Part shown: positions 24,429 to 32,120 of the stretch, one piece after another
Layout: every line of letters begins with the position of its first letter
Numbering within the stretch: position 1 is the stretch's first letter
Assembly: GCA_017449745.1 (NCBI GenBank)
Contig: JAFTFD010000177.1
Location: 1-36,171, forward strand
Direction of reading: 5' to 3'
From: Lachnospiraceae bacterium
GTDB taxonomy: Bacteria > Bacillota > Clostridia > Lachnospirales > Lachnospiraceae
DNA length: 36,171 nt
Position numbers and translations under genes: made by a program
Notes under the pieces: model-generated
Database searches by the model: none
The model's input: only the letters and a program-made list of their open reading frames with translations
What the model was told of the DNA's origin: nothing

Positions 24429-26045
24429 TCATTCAGCTGCCAGAAGGAGCTTTCCGGCACTCCTGTTTACGACTTCATCGTGATCAACGACAACGGTTCC
24501 TCCGATTATGCTCCAGTCAAGACCGCCTGCATATTGGGCAGGGTCTGCAAATGTCGCATGATCTGTGAACAGGTCCGGATCAAAAATAAGTACGTCCGCA
24601 TCCATGCCTTCCCGCAATATGCCCTTCCCCTGCAGCTTCATCCTGGCAGCCGGCTGGCTTGTCATTTTGCGGATCGCTTCCTCCATGGTCAGGAGTCCTC
24701 TCTCCCTTACGTATTCACGGATCACCTTGGGAAACGCACCGAACATGCGCGGATGCGGTGTATCTGTCTCCGCATAGATCGAATCGGAAATAATGTTGGA
24801 ATACGGGAGTTTTGCCACCACATCGATATCATCCTGGCACATGGACATATTAATGATGGCCGTCTTTCCGTTTTCCGAGTGCATCAGATACGCGGCGAAT
24901 GCCTCAGCATCGTCAAAGCCATACTGATCTGCCGCCTCCGTTACGGTCATCCCCAGATATTTCTCATTCTCTTTTCGGTTTATACCACTAATGATAATGC
25001 GCTCCCATCCAAGCGTCACGCAGAAATTGTCCCAATTTTCGTAAAGCACGCGGCTTGTCCTTCGGAACTCCTCGACCCCTTCCGGCGTCCCGAGCTTCTC
25101 CAGAGCTTTTTTCATATCCCCGGCGACAAATACGGGCGGGAGCATGGTGGTCAGGGCAGTACTCCCTCCCTCGTATGGATAAAAATCACAGGTGACATCC
25201 ATCCCCTCTGCTCTCGCTTTTTCGATCAGGTCGATCGCGCTGTATATATCCTTTCTCCAATTCTTCATTCCTACGCTCTTGAAGTGACTGATCTCCAGGG
25301 CGCATCTGGCTTTTCGAGCAATTTCGATCACCTCCGCGACGCTGCTCACCATGGAATCTCCTTCACCGCGAATATGTGTCGTGATGACTCTTCCATATCG
25401 GCCGACAGGTTCCAGTATATAGGCAAATTCATCTGTCGAAGAATAGCATTCCGGCAGATACATGATACCCAAAGATATACCGGGAGCGCCCGCCTTCAGA
25501 GCATTTTCGATCATCACTCTTGCTTCCTCAAGTTCCTGTTGCGTATAAGGAGTATCCGAGAATCCTTTCACACATATTTTTACGGCGCCGGTACCGATCA
25601 TGGCTGCCGTATTCAAAGGCAGTGAAACCCTGCCTGCGGCTTCCAGATAATCGTCATAGGTCACCGGTCCGTTGCAATCCACCGGACCCATGACCGGTTC
25701 CTCAAAAGCATAGTATTCCTCCGCTTTTCGGGAATCTGACGGACGCGGCACCATACTGATCCCGCAGTTTCCGCTGACGGCGGTCGTGATTCCCTGTCTC
25801 AGCTCAGTAATACCGAAGCCGGGGTCGTTCAGCAGCCTTGCATCATGATGCCTGTGTATATCCACAAAACCCGGTGTAACTGCCTTTCCCGCAGCGTCAA
25901 TCACCAGATCAGCATCCTCCTCATTAAGGCTTCCGGTCTCACCGATCCTGCTGATCTTGCCTCCCTCCAGATACAGATCCGCAGGTTTACCCGGATTACC
26001 CAGTCCGTCATACACGATCCCGCCGGTAATCAATATAGTCTGCAT
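24429..26045 (-). CDS. N-acyl-D-amino-acid deacylase (D-aminoacylase), amidohydrolase superfamily
   Basis: 538-residue metal-dependent amidohydrolase of the D-aminoacylase / N-acyl-D-glutamate deacylase type. It has the N-terminal beta-sandwich (MQTILITGGIVYDGLGNPG), the metal motif PGFVDIHRHHD (His64, His66), the family-specific Cys95 in SGNCG that bridges metals in D-aminoacylases, further histidines in TTHIRGEGD and ALEISHFKS, and a C-terminal sandwich domain (GMDADVLIFDPDLF). The start chosen has AGGGGGAGTAAT; the longer ATG at 26087 lacks a site. It should remove an acyl group from an N-acyl-D-amino acid. With the RidA and PLP genes behind it, an N-acetyl-D-hexosaminate (whose C2 has D-amino-acid configuration) is an attractive substrate. 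A hairpin with a U-run lies just upstream. Confidence 0.88.
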   Translation of the reverse strand: MQTILITGGIVYDGLGNPGKPADLYLEGGKISRIGETGSLNEEDADLVIDAAGKAVTPGFVDIHRHHDARLLNDPGFGITELRQGITTAVSGNCGISMVPRPSDSRKAEEYYAFEEPVMGPVDCNGPVTYDDYLEAAGRVSLPLNTAAMIGTGAVKICVKGFSDTPYTQQELEEARVMIENALKAGAPGISLGIMYLPECYSSTDEFAYILEPVGRYGRVITTHIRGEGDSMVSSVAEVIEIARKARCALEISHFKSVGMKNWRKDIYSAIDLIEKARAEGMDVTCDFYPYEGGSTALTTMLPPVFVAGDMKKALEKLGTPEGVEEFRRTSRVLYENWDNFCVTLGWERIIISGINRKENEKYLGMTVTEAADQYGFDDAEAFAAYLMHSENGKTAIINMSMCQDDIDVVAKLPYSNIISDSIYAETDTPHPRMFGAFPKVIREYVRERGLLTMEEAIRKMTSQPAARMKLQGKGILREGMDADVLIFDPDLFTDHATFADPAQYAGGLDWSIIGGTVVVDHDEVVNRSAGKLLLAAE

Positions 26046-26067
26046 ATTACTCCCCCTGTAAATTCTT

Positions 26068-26104
26068 AAAAACAGGGCAGAGATCATGTACTATCTCCGC
26101 CCTG
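26068..26104 (-). terminator. Internal terminator between symporter and deacylase genes
   Basis: On the minus strand CAGGGCGGAGAT and ATCTCTGCCCTG form a stem with one mismatch (arms 26104-26093 and 26084-26073, eight-base loop) followed by TTTTTAAG. It lies about 25 bases before the deacylase ribosome site, so transcription of the five downstream genes must read through it, or it is a regulated stop. Confidence 0.65.
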
Positions 26105-26182
26105 CTGTCAGTCAAATCGGAATATCTTTTGTTCCTGTCTGTGGACACTGAACAAATGTTAATTTTTCTGGTTATATCTTTA

Positions 26183-27697
26183 TTATTTATTCTTATTCGC
26201 GATTTCAGCGACCTTGCCTTCACGGTCAGCGAAGACACGGGCCAGTCTCTCTTCTTCCGGTGTATTATCTTCCGGCGTGATCATGGAAACAACGATGCCA
26301 AAAATAAGGGAGATCAGAGCCGCCGGGATCGCGGGACCGCCGCAAATTGCGTTAACAGCATTCTTGAAGGAAGGAATGAACAGGATCAGGCATCCGAAAA
26401 CAGTGCCTGAGAGGATGCATGCAAGTCCGCCCTGCCAGTTCGCTCTCTTATAGAATTTTCCAAGGATCATTGCCATTGCCACGCCCGGAAGAAGCGCACC
26501 GACAACGGTCTGGATATATCCAATAACATCGTTGACAAACAGCGTGATAAAGAAAGCTGCGGCAAGTGTGCAGACGAGCGCGATACGGCTGTATTTCGCA
26601 TAGTCCTTCTCCTCGATCTTCTTGCCGGTGATGGAAGGATAAACATCTGTCAGAAGGATCGTAACGCCGGAGATAGCGTCAGAGTCACCCGAAGACATCG
26701 TAGCGGAAAGGCCTGCGATCATGAACATAAGTCCGACAACGGGTCCGAGGACGTTTGTTGCCATGTAGGAAAATGCGTAGTCGGCAGATTCCAGCACGTC
26801 CCCGTTCTTGATCATGATAGCATAGCAGCTCATACCGATGATAGCCGTAACAAAAGACCAGAGAAACAGCAGTATGCCCTGTCCCAGGAAAGCCTTCTTT
26901 GCTGTAGCTTCATCTTTGGAGGTGTAAATACGGGTACGGTGCGTAGGTGTACCGACAACGCCGAGATTCGTTGAAATGATCAAGGCGATCGCGGGCAATA
27001 TTCCATAGGATCCGAGTCCGTAGAAGCCCATGGCACCGGGCTTGCCGGCAGCATTAAAGGCTTCTTTGACAGCATCATAGCCGCCTGCCATCGGGATCGC
27101 CCTGAATGCGATCGCAAGGAAACCGATCAGAATGACGATAAACTGTACCGCATCTGTCGTGACAACTGCGAAATATCCGCCAAGGAATACATAAATTCCA
27201 AAGCCAAGCACTGTGATCAGCTTACAGGTCGTGCTGCCCATTCCTGTGACATACTGCAGATATTTGGAACCGCCGTTTAAGTGATTGCCGAGCCAGATGA
27301 TCTCAATAACGAACATCATAAAGCCCATGACCTGGCGGATTATTCTTTTACCCCCGTAATAGTACTGTGCCTCCTCCGACATCGTAAGAAATCCTTTATT
27401 CTTCGCCGATGTGAACAGCAGCATCAGTAAAATACCTGTGGATGCGCCAAGGCCATAGATCGCACCGCCCCAGCCGTGATTAAAACCGTTTGAGATAGCA
27501 CCCATTGAGGAACCGGTACCGATCATAGTTGCACCGACCGTACAGAAAATCAGGAAGAATCCGAGATTTCCACCGCCGGTCAGGAAACTGCTTCCGTGTG
27601 TTTTACCACGGCTCGTAAAATAGCCGACCGCGATCATAATACAGATCCAGGCGATAAACCCACCGATAAATACAGGAATATACTTAGCATCTAACAT
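26183..27697 (-). CDS. Sodium:solute symporter (SSS family)
   Basis: 504-residue transporter of the sodium:solute symporter family with about 13 membrane helices. The first helix is followed by the typical FLTGGGNLGFFLIFCTVGATMIGTGSSMG region; the sodium-site helix shows SATMSSGDSDAISG; GVVGTPTHRTRIYTSKDEATAKKA is a typical cytoplasmic loop. AAAGGAG lies seven bases before the ATG. Placed between galactonate dehydratase and the deacylase, it is the only transporter of the cluster and should bring in the sugar acid or N-acyl amino-sugar acid that the enzymes degrade. The 209-base gap before it contains no gene and only weak hairpins (for example ACCGGA/TCCGGT near 27755-27777), and may carry a second promoter. 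Confidence 0.9.
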   Translation of the reverse strand: MLDAKYIPVFIGGFIAWICIMIAVGYFTSRGKTHGSSFLTGGGNLGFFLIFCTVGATMIGTGSSMGAISNGFNHGWGGAIYGLGASTGILLMLLFTSAKNKGFLTMSEEAQYYYGGKRIIRQVMGFMMFVIEIIWLGNHLNGGSKYLQYVTGMGSTTCKLITVLGFGIYVFLGGYFAVVTTDAVQFIVILIGFLAIAFRAIPMAGGYDAVKEAFNAAGKPGAMGFYGLGSYGILPAIALIISTNLGVVGTPTHRTRIYTSKDEATAKKAFLGQGILLFLWSFVTAIIGMSCYAIMIKNGDVLESADYAFSYMATNVLGPVVGLMFMIAGLSATMSSGDSDAISGVTILLTDVYPSITGKKIEEKDYAKYSRIALVCTLAAAFFITLFVNDVIGYIQTVVGALLPGVAMAMILGKFYKRANWQGGLACILSGTVFGCLILFIPSFKNAVNAICGGPAIPAALISLIFGIVVSMITPEDNTPEEERLARVFADREGKVAEIANKNK

Positions 27698-27906
27698 TTT
27701 TTTCTCCTTTCTTCTGCAACTTATGCAGATCCCCCCTAAGGAGCAGGAACCTCACCGGACGACTGACAGATCCGGTAATGAGCTCCAGGCATTAGGTTTT
27801 CCATATATGTTTCCATGGCGTGCATAAAAGCCCGCACATGCAACAAACTCCCTGAAATATTCGCTTCTGCTATAATTTCTGCTATTTATGTATACAGCTC
27901 TCTTAA
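27698..27906 (-). other. Intergenic gap in the cluster without a clear feature
   Basis: This is the largest gap inside the sugar-acid cluster. Apart from short inverted repeats (ACCGGA/TCCGGT, CTGCA/TGCAG) I see no gene, riboswitch or clear promoter. Confidence 0.4.
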
Positions 27907-29055
27907 CTACCACTCAGCGGCACTCCCATCCGTATGGCGCCAGACCGGGTTCTTCCATTCATGAGGTGTTCTGTTTTCCTCCAGAACGAGCTCCTTATTG
28001 ACCACAACGCCAAGTCCCGGCTTAACAGGAAGCTTCACCCGTCCGTCAACAAAGGCGAAATCCTCCTGATTCTTCACGTAATCAAGAACACTCTTGCCGA
28101 CATTGTAATGTATACCTATACTCTGTTCCTGAATGACGGCATTGTAGCTGGTGGCGTCGACATTCAGACAGCTGGCGAGAGCGATCGGTCCCAGCGGGCA
28201 ATGCGGAGCCAGCGCAACATCATATGCCTCCGCCATGGACGCTATCTTCTTGACGGAAGTAATGCCTCCGGCATGGGAGAGATCCGGTTGAATGATATCC
28301 ACGCCGCCGATTTGCAGAAGACGCTTAAAGTCATAAATAGAAAACAGCCTCTCCCCTGTTGCGATCGGGATATTGCAGGATGCCGCAATTTCCGGAAATA
28401 GTTCCATATTCTCGCAGAGCACCGGCTCCTCGATGAACATAGGATCAAATTCCTCAAGCTTCTTCGCCAGGATCTTTGCCATCGGACGATGCACCCTGCC
28501 ATGGAAATCGATCGCTATGCCGAAATACTTTCCGCAGGTCTCACGAATAGCAGCCACACGTTCAAGGACTGCGTCGATCTTGTCATAAGTGTCCACCATC
28601 TGCAGTTCCTCGGTGGCATTCATCTTGACAGCCTGGAAACCCGCGTTTTTCTTCTCAAGAGCTGCCGCTCCCGTATCGCTGGGACGATCGCCGCCGATCC
28701 AGCTGTAAACTTTCATGTTGTCCCTGCATGCACCTCCCATGAGCTCATAGACAGGTGCGCCAAAGCGTTTTCCTTTAATATCCCAGAGTGCCTGATCGAT
28801 ACCGGAGATCGCACTCATCAGGACGCCTCCTCCACGATAAAAACCGCAGCGATAGAGAACATTCCATATGTCTTCGATCCTCATCGGGTCGTTGCCGATC
28901 AGATAGCTCTTCATTTCCTGTACGCATGCGAGGACAGCACCGCAATGTCCCTCCAGGACTGCCTCTCCCCAACCGTCGATCCCCTCGTCAGTCAGGATCT
29001 CAACAAATCCCCATCTGGGACGCACAAAATATGTGTTAACTTCTGTTATTTTCAA
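27907..29055 (-). CDS. dgoD: D-galactonate dehydratase
   Basis: 382-residue enolase-superfamily enzyme that dehydrates D-galactonate to 2-keto-3-deoxy-D-galactonate. Length and landmarks coincide with the E. coli enzyme: GFYRGGGVLMSAISGIDQAL, Asp183 and His185 in AIDFHGRVH, Glu209 in FIEEPV, Glu235 in ATGERLF, His285 in APHCPLGP, and the C-terminal NPVWRHTDGSAAEW. The start is taken as TTG (MKITEVNTYF) because GGGAGGGGGACATAGA lies immediately before it; an upstream ATG at 29073 is inside that ribosome site. The gene is the third of the cluster, 52 bases after the kinase. Its presence sets the De Ley-Doudoroff-type route as one function of the cluster. Confidence 0.95.
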   Translation of the reverse strand: MKITEVNTYFVRPRWGFVEILTDEGIDGWGEAVLEGHCGAVLACVQEMKSYLIGNDPMRIEDIWNVLYRCGFYRGGGVLMSAISGIDQALWDIKGKRFGAPVYELMGGACRDNMKVYSWIGGDRPSDTGAAALEKKNAGFQAVKMNATEELQMVDTYDKIDAVLERVAAIRETCGKYFGIAIDFHGRVHRPMAKILAKKLEEFDPMFIEEPVLCENMELFPEIAASCNIPIATGERLFSIYDFKRLLQIGGVDIIQPDLSHAGGITSVKKIASMAEAYDVALAPHCPLGPIALASCLNVDATSYNAVIQEQSIGIHYNVGKSVLDYVKNQEDFAFVDGRVKLPVKPGLGVVVNKELVLEENRTPHEWKNPVWRHTDGSAAEW

Positions 29056-29107
29056 TCTATGTCCCCCTCCCATAGTTTTTAACGATTGATCCTGATTCTT
29101 TCATCCC

Positions 29108-30127
29108 TTATCTCTGCACACGTCCGGAGGCGTTGCCGCCCGCAAGGCTCTTCACTTCCTTCACAGACACAAGGTTAAAATCGTTTTCAATTGTGTGCTT
29201 TAAGCAGGATGCTGCTACCGCAAATTCGATGGCTTCCTGCGGTTCCGACCCGGACATCAGGGAATAGATCAATCCTCCTCCGAAGGAATCTCCTCCTCCG
29301 ACCCGGTCTACGATCTGGATCGTATACTCTCTGGAGAAATAAGCTTCTTTCCCCGTATAGAGCAGCGCCGCCCAGTTATTGACACTCGCCGAGATACTCG
29401 TTCGCAGTGTAATGGCTACCTCCTGAAGGTCAAACCTTTCCGCCAGCTGTTTGGCGACACTGATATATCCTTCCTTATTCAGCTTACCGCCGGAGACATC
29501 TGTCCCTTCCGCATGGATACCGAAAACATCCGCTGCATCTTCTTCGTTCGCAATACAGACATCAACATAGGGAAGCAGCTCGCCCATGACCTGTCCGGCC
29601 TTTTCTTTCGACCACAGCTTGTTCCGGTAATTCAGGTCACAACTGATCCTGATATTCTTTTTCCTGGCTGTTTTACAGGCTTCAAGAACAGCCTTTGCAC
29701 AGTTGTCGCTCAGCGCGGGCGTGATTCCCGTCCAGTGGAACCAGTCCGCACCCTCGAGGATCCGATCCCAGTCAAACTCCGAAGGATCAGCCAGGGCAAT
29801 AGAGGAACCGGCTCTGTCGTAAATAACCTTTGAAGGACGTTGAGACGCGCCTTTTTCTACAAAATAAATACCAAGTCTCGGACCGCCCCTGACTATGCAG
29901 GAGGTATCTACCCCGAACTGTCTGAGCTGATCCACTGCGCTCTGCCCGACCTCATGGTCAGGAACTTTTGTCACAAACGCCGCATCAATACCGTAATTTG
30001 CAAGAGAAACTGCCACGTTTGCCTCTCCGCCCGCATAGGAGCAGCACAAGGACTGCGACTGCCTGATCCTTTTATAACCTTCAGGATTCAGACGCATCAT
30101 GATCTCACCAAAACAAACCGCTCTCAC
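29108..30127 (-). CDS. kdgK: 2-keto-3-deoxy-sugar-acid kinase, PfkB family
   Basis: 339-residue sugar kinase of the PfkB/ribokinase family, most like 2-keto-3-deoxygluconate kinase. It shows the N-terminal FGEIMMRLNPEG and AGGEANVAVSLANYG, DLNYRNKLW in the middle as in KDG kinases, and the catalytic motif DRVGGGDSFGGGLIYSL. It would phosphorylate the 2-keto-3-deoxy acid at O6. E. coli uses an unrelated kinase (DgoK) for the galactonate product, so this PfkB enzyme may accept both the gluco and galacto forms. It starts with GTG, preceded by AAAGGAGAGG. It lies 24 bases after the aldolase gene and 52 before dgoD. Confidence 0.85.
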   Translation of the reverse strand: MRAVCFGEIMMRLNPEGYKRIRQSQSLCCSYAGGEANVAVSLANYGIDAAFVTKVPDHEVGQSAVDQLRQFGVDTSCIVRGGPRLGIYFVEKGASQRPSKVIYDRAGSSIALADPSEFDWDRILEGADWFHWTGITPALSDNCAKAVLEACKTARKKNIRISCDLNYRNKLWSKEKAGQVMGELLPYVDVCIANEEDAADVFGIHAEGTDVSGGKLNKEGYISVAKQLAERFDLQEVAITLRTSISASVNNWAALLYTGKEAYFSREYTIQIVDRVGGGDSFGGGLIYSLMSGSEPQEAIEFAVAASCLKHTIENDFNLVSVKEVKSLAGGNASGRVQR

Positions 30128-30151
30128 AATACCTCTCCTTTCTGCAAAAAT

Positions 30152-30808
30152 TTATCTTATGGATGCCGTATACTCCTCTGCAAGTTTACGCAGCACTTCA
30201 AAATCTCCTGCTTCGGTCACCTTTCTGCTGACGAGGTTCCCCCCAATTCCCAGACCGACTGCTCCCGCTTCCAGAAAGCTCTTTCCATTATTCAGATCGA
30301 TTCCCCCTACTGCCATCAGCGGAATATGTGCCAATGGTCCTGAAACAGCCTTAAAATAAGAAGTCCCCAGGGCAGAAGCAGGAAAGATCTTGACAATATC
30401 CGCTCCCGCTTCATAGGCAAGTTCTATCTCCGTCGGAGTAAAAGCGCCTGGCATCGCAACCATTCCCAGATCTTTAGCCAGACGGATCACTTTTGTATTT
30501 ACATTAGGAGTAATAATAAACTGAGCGCCTGCATCACGCGCCAGCACGACCTGTCTTTCCGTAAGTACCGTACCGGCACCGACAAAGATATTTCTGCCAT
30601 CTGCGCCTGCAATGATATTCCGGATTCCATCACAGGTTGATGAAAAATCTGTTTCTTCTTCTGTCGCTCTGAATGTCACTTCACAGAAATTGATTCCGCC
30701 ATCGTATATAGCATTTGCCGCAGGAGAACAGTGTTTTGCATCGATTCCCCTGAAAATGGCTACGATCTTACTGCGACGGACTTCTTCAAGTATTGTTTCC
30801 CTGGTCAC
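30152..30808 (-). CDS. KDPG/KDPGal-type aldolase (2-dehydro-3-deoxy-6-phospho-sugar-acid)
   Basis: 218-residue class I aldolase of the KDPG aldolase family, full length. It splits 2-keto-3-deoxy-6-phosphogluconate or its galacto form into pyruvate and glyceraldehyde 3-phosphate. Key residues are Glu43 in FCEVTFRAT and the Schiff-base Lys140 in DIVKIFPAS, with the phosphate-loop region MAVGGIDLNN and LGIGGNL. The start is GTG after GGGGGAGAGACG. It is the first gene of the leftward cluster, behind a promoter at 30921-30949 with probable IclR sites. Whether it prefers the gluco or galacto epimer cannot be decided by eye; with dgoD near, the galacto form is likely at least accepted. Confidence 0.93.
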   Translation of the reverse strand: MTRETILEEVRRSKIVAIFRGIDAKHCSPAANAIYDGGINFCEVTFRATEEETDFSSTCDGIRNIIAGADGRNIFVGAGTVLTERQVVLARDAGAQFIITPNVNTKVIRLAKDLGMVAMPGAFTPTEIELAYEAGADIVKIFPASALGTSYFKAVSGPLAHIPLMAVGGIDLNNGKSFLEAGAVGLGIGGNLVSRKVTEAGDFEVLRKLAEEYTASIR

Positions 30809-30874
30809 CGTCTCTCCCCCTTTTAGATAATTCCAATTTTACGAAAAATACATGTAACGTTTTTCCAAAACACT

Positions 30875-30892
30875 TGTGCGTATATACGAACA
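30875..30892. promoter_or_regulatory. Palindromic operator candidate for the IclR regulator
   Basis: TGTGCGTATATACGAACA is an 18-base palindrome with a single mismatched pair. It lies between the cluster promoter and the aldolase start. Related half-sites, TATATTCGT, occur at 30899-30907 and 30936-30944. Confidence 0.55.
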
Positions 30893-30920
30893 CAATGCCT
30901 ATATTCGTACGCTATAATTA

Positions 30921-30949
30921 ATAATAACACTCTCTTATATTCGTGTAAA
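30921..30949 (-). promoter_or_regulatory. Promoter of the sugar-acid cluster
   Basis: On the minus strand TTTACA (30949-30944) and TATTAT (30926-30921) are separated by exactly 17 bases in A/T-rich sequence. One ATTCGT half-site touches the -35 box and the other half-site and palindrome lie at and beyond the expected start of transcription, as for a repressor operator. Confidence 0.55.
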
Positions 30950-31052
30950 AACTATATTTTAGACAAATCTTTTCCTAAATTTTATGGATTTTGCACAAAT
31001 TTGAAGTGAAATTAGACTTGGCTTCTTATCGCGGTCGAAGATCATACTATTC

Positions 31053-31137
31053 AACGTGATCAGTTTTATAATTCCGTGTCCGATCGTGTGATCACTACAC
31101 AAATAAAGCAGCAGATAATATTTTTCAGGTGTATAAT
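31053..31137 (+). promoter_or_regulatory. Upstream region of the IclR gene with paired GTGATCA motifs
   Basis: GTGATCA occurs at 31056-31062 and inside the perfect palindrome GTGATCAC at 31088-31095, 32 bases apart (about three helical turns). A perfect TATAAT lies at 31132-31137, about 40 bases before the IclR start, but no good -35 box is seen. The motifs could be for autoregulation. Confidence 0.35.
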
Positions 31138-31176
31138 GAATGATAATTTGAATGCATTATATGGAAGGAGCCCGCC

Positions 31177-31965
31177 TTGTCTGTTGAAAAATCAACGTCC
31201 TTGCATCCCGCCACTATGCGTGTTTTGAATCTGCTGGAAATTATTTCGCGTAATCCCCACAGATATACACTGTCTGACCTCAGTGTGAACCTTAGTATTC
31301 CGAAGAGCACACTCTCTCCCATTCTGCGTACTCTCCTGGAAAAAAACTATCTGTCAGCAGACAGCATGCACAGATACTCCATCGGTCTGGCCGCGGGTAA
31401 GCTCGGACAGGAATTTATAGAACAGGTCCCGTTTCCCGGGGAAGCTGAGAAAATTCTCTCCGCAATCACCGCCGCATGCAAGGAAGCCTGCCATTTTGGC
31501 ATCCTTTCCGGTGGAGATATCCTGTATCTGAGAAAGATCAATTCCCCGCAGCCGATCCGCATGATCTCTTCTGTCGGAGCAACCCTTCCTGCTTACAGCA
31601 CAGCTGTCGGAAAAGCACTGCTGATGGATCTTACCTATGAGGAACTCCGGTCCATTTATCCGGAAGGATTGCAGGCAGTTACCGAAAACACAATAACTGA
31701 TCTGGATGTGCTGTACCGGGAACTTGTCAACGCCAGAAAAGAAGGTTTCACATATGAAATTGAAGAATCCAATGCATTCATCAGATGTATTGGTACTCCG
31801 GTACGAAAAAACGGAAAGTGTGCTGCCGCCATCAGTGTAGCGGTTCCCACCTTCCGTTATAACGAAGAAAAAGCCGATCAGATCCGCTCACTCCTCAAAA
31901 GTTCCTCCGAAAACCTGGGGAACCTCCTGAGTGTGATGGATATACATCTTGAGGATCTCATTTAA
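31177..31965 (+). CDS. IclR-family transcriptional regulator
   Basis: 262-residue IclR-type regulator. The N-terminal winged helix (about 10-75) has the recognition segment LSDLSVNLSIPKSTLSPILRTL. The C-terminal effector domain (about 85-255) shows SVGATLPAYSTAVGKALL, the stretch where IclR members bind small acids, and GTPVRKNGKCAAAISVAVP. It starts with TTG after GGAAGGAG. It is divergent from the sugar-acid cluster, with palindromic sites between, so it most probably represses that cluster until a pathway intermediate, such as a 2-keto-3-deoxy acid, binds. IclR proteins of the KdgR type do this for KDG. The gene is followed by degraded sequence rather than another operon gene. Confidence 0.93.
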   Translation: MSVEKSTSLHPATMRVLNLLEIISRNPHRYTLSDLSVNLSIPKSTLSPILRTLLEKNYLSADSMHRYSIGLAAGKLGQEFIEQVPFPGEAEKILSAITAACKEACHFGILSGGDILYLRKINSPQPIRMISSVGATLPAYSTAVGKALLMDLTYEELRSIYPEGLQAVTENTITDLDVLYRELVNARKEGFTYEIEESNAFIRCIGTPVRKNGKCAAAISVAVPTFRYNEEKADQIRSLLKSSSENLGNLLSVMDIHLEDLI

Positions 31966-32014
31966 AGCTGACATCAGAAATGATACAAGGAGCGATTTTC
32001 TCCCTGCATTTGTC

Positions 32015-32061
32015 CAGGATCCTCTATTCAAAAGTATTATTACCAGAAGACGAGGATCCTG
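32015..32061. repeat. Inverted repeat downstream of IclR and the oxidoreductase remnant
   Basis: CAGGATCCTC (32015-32024) and GAGGATCCTG (32052-32061) are perfect complements 27 bases apart. A smaller palindrome, GAAGAC with GTCTTC, surrounds the second copy. It lies between convergent genes and may terminate transcription. Confidence 0.45.
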
Positions 32062-32120
32062 TCTTCAGGAACCAGGTACATGCATCCCCTTCCTGCACAT
32101 CATATGTCTCATTGAATTCA

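Noticed and set aside
27698-27906. A riboswitch or hidden small gene in the gap before the symporter
   Set aside because: Only short, weak inverted repeats and no coding frame with a ribosome site are visible.
32024-32120. A C-terminal extension of the oxidoreductase or separate small protein between 32024 and 32120
   Set aside because: The oxidoreductase ends with the normal family C-terminus at 32121; the frame beyond it has no start, ribosome site or domain.
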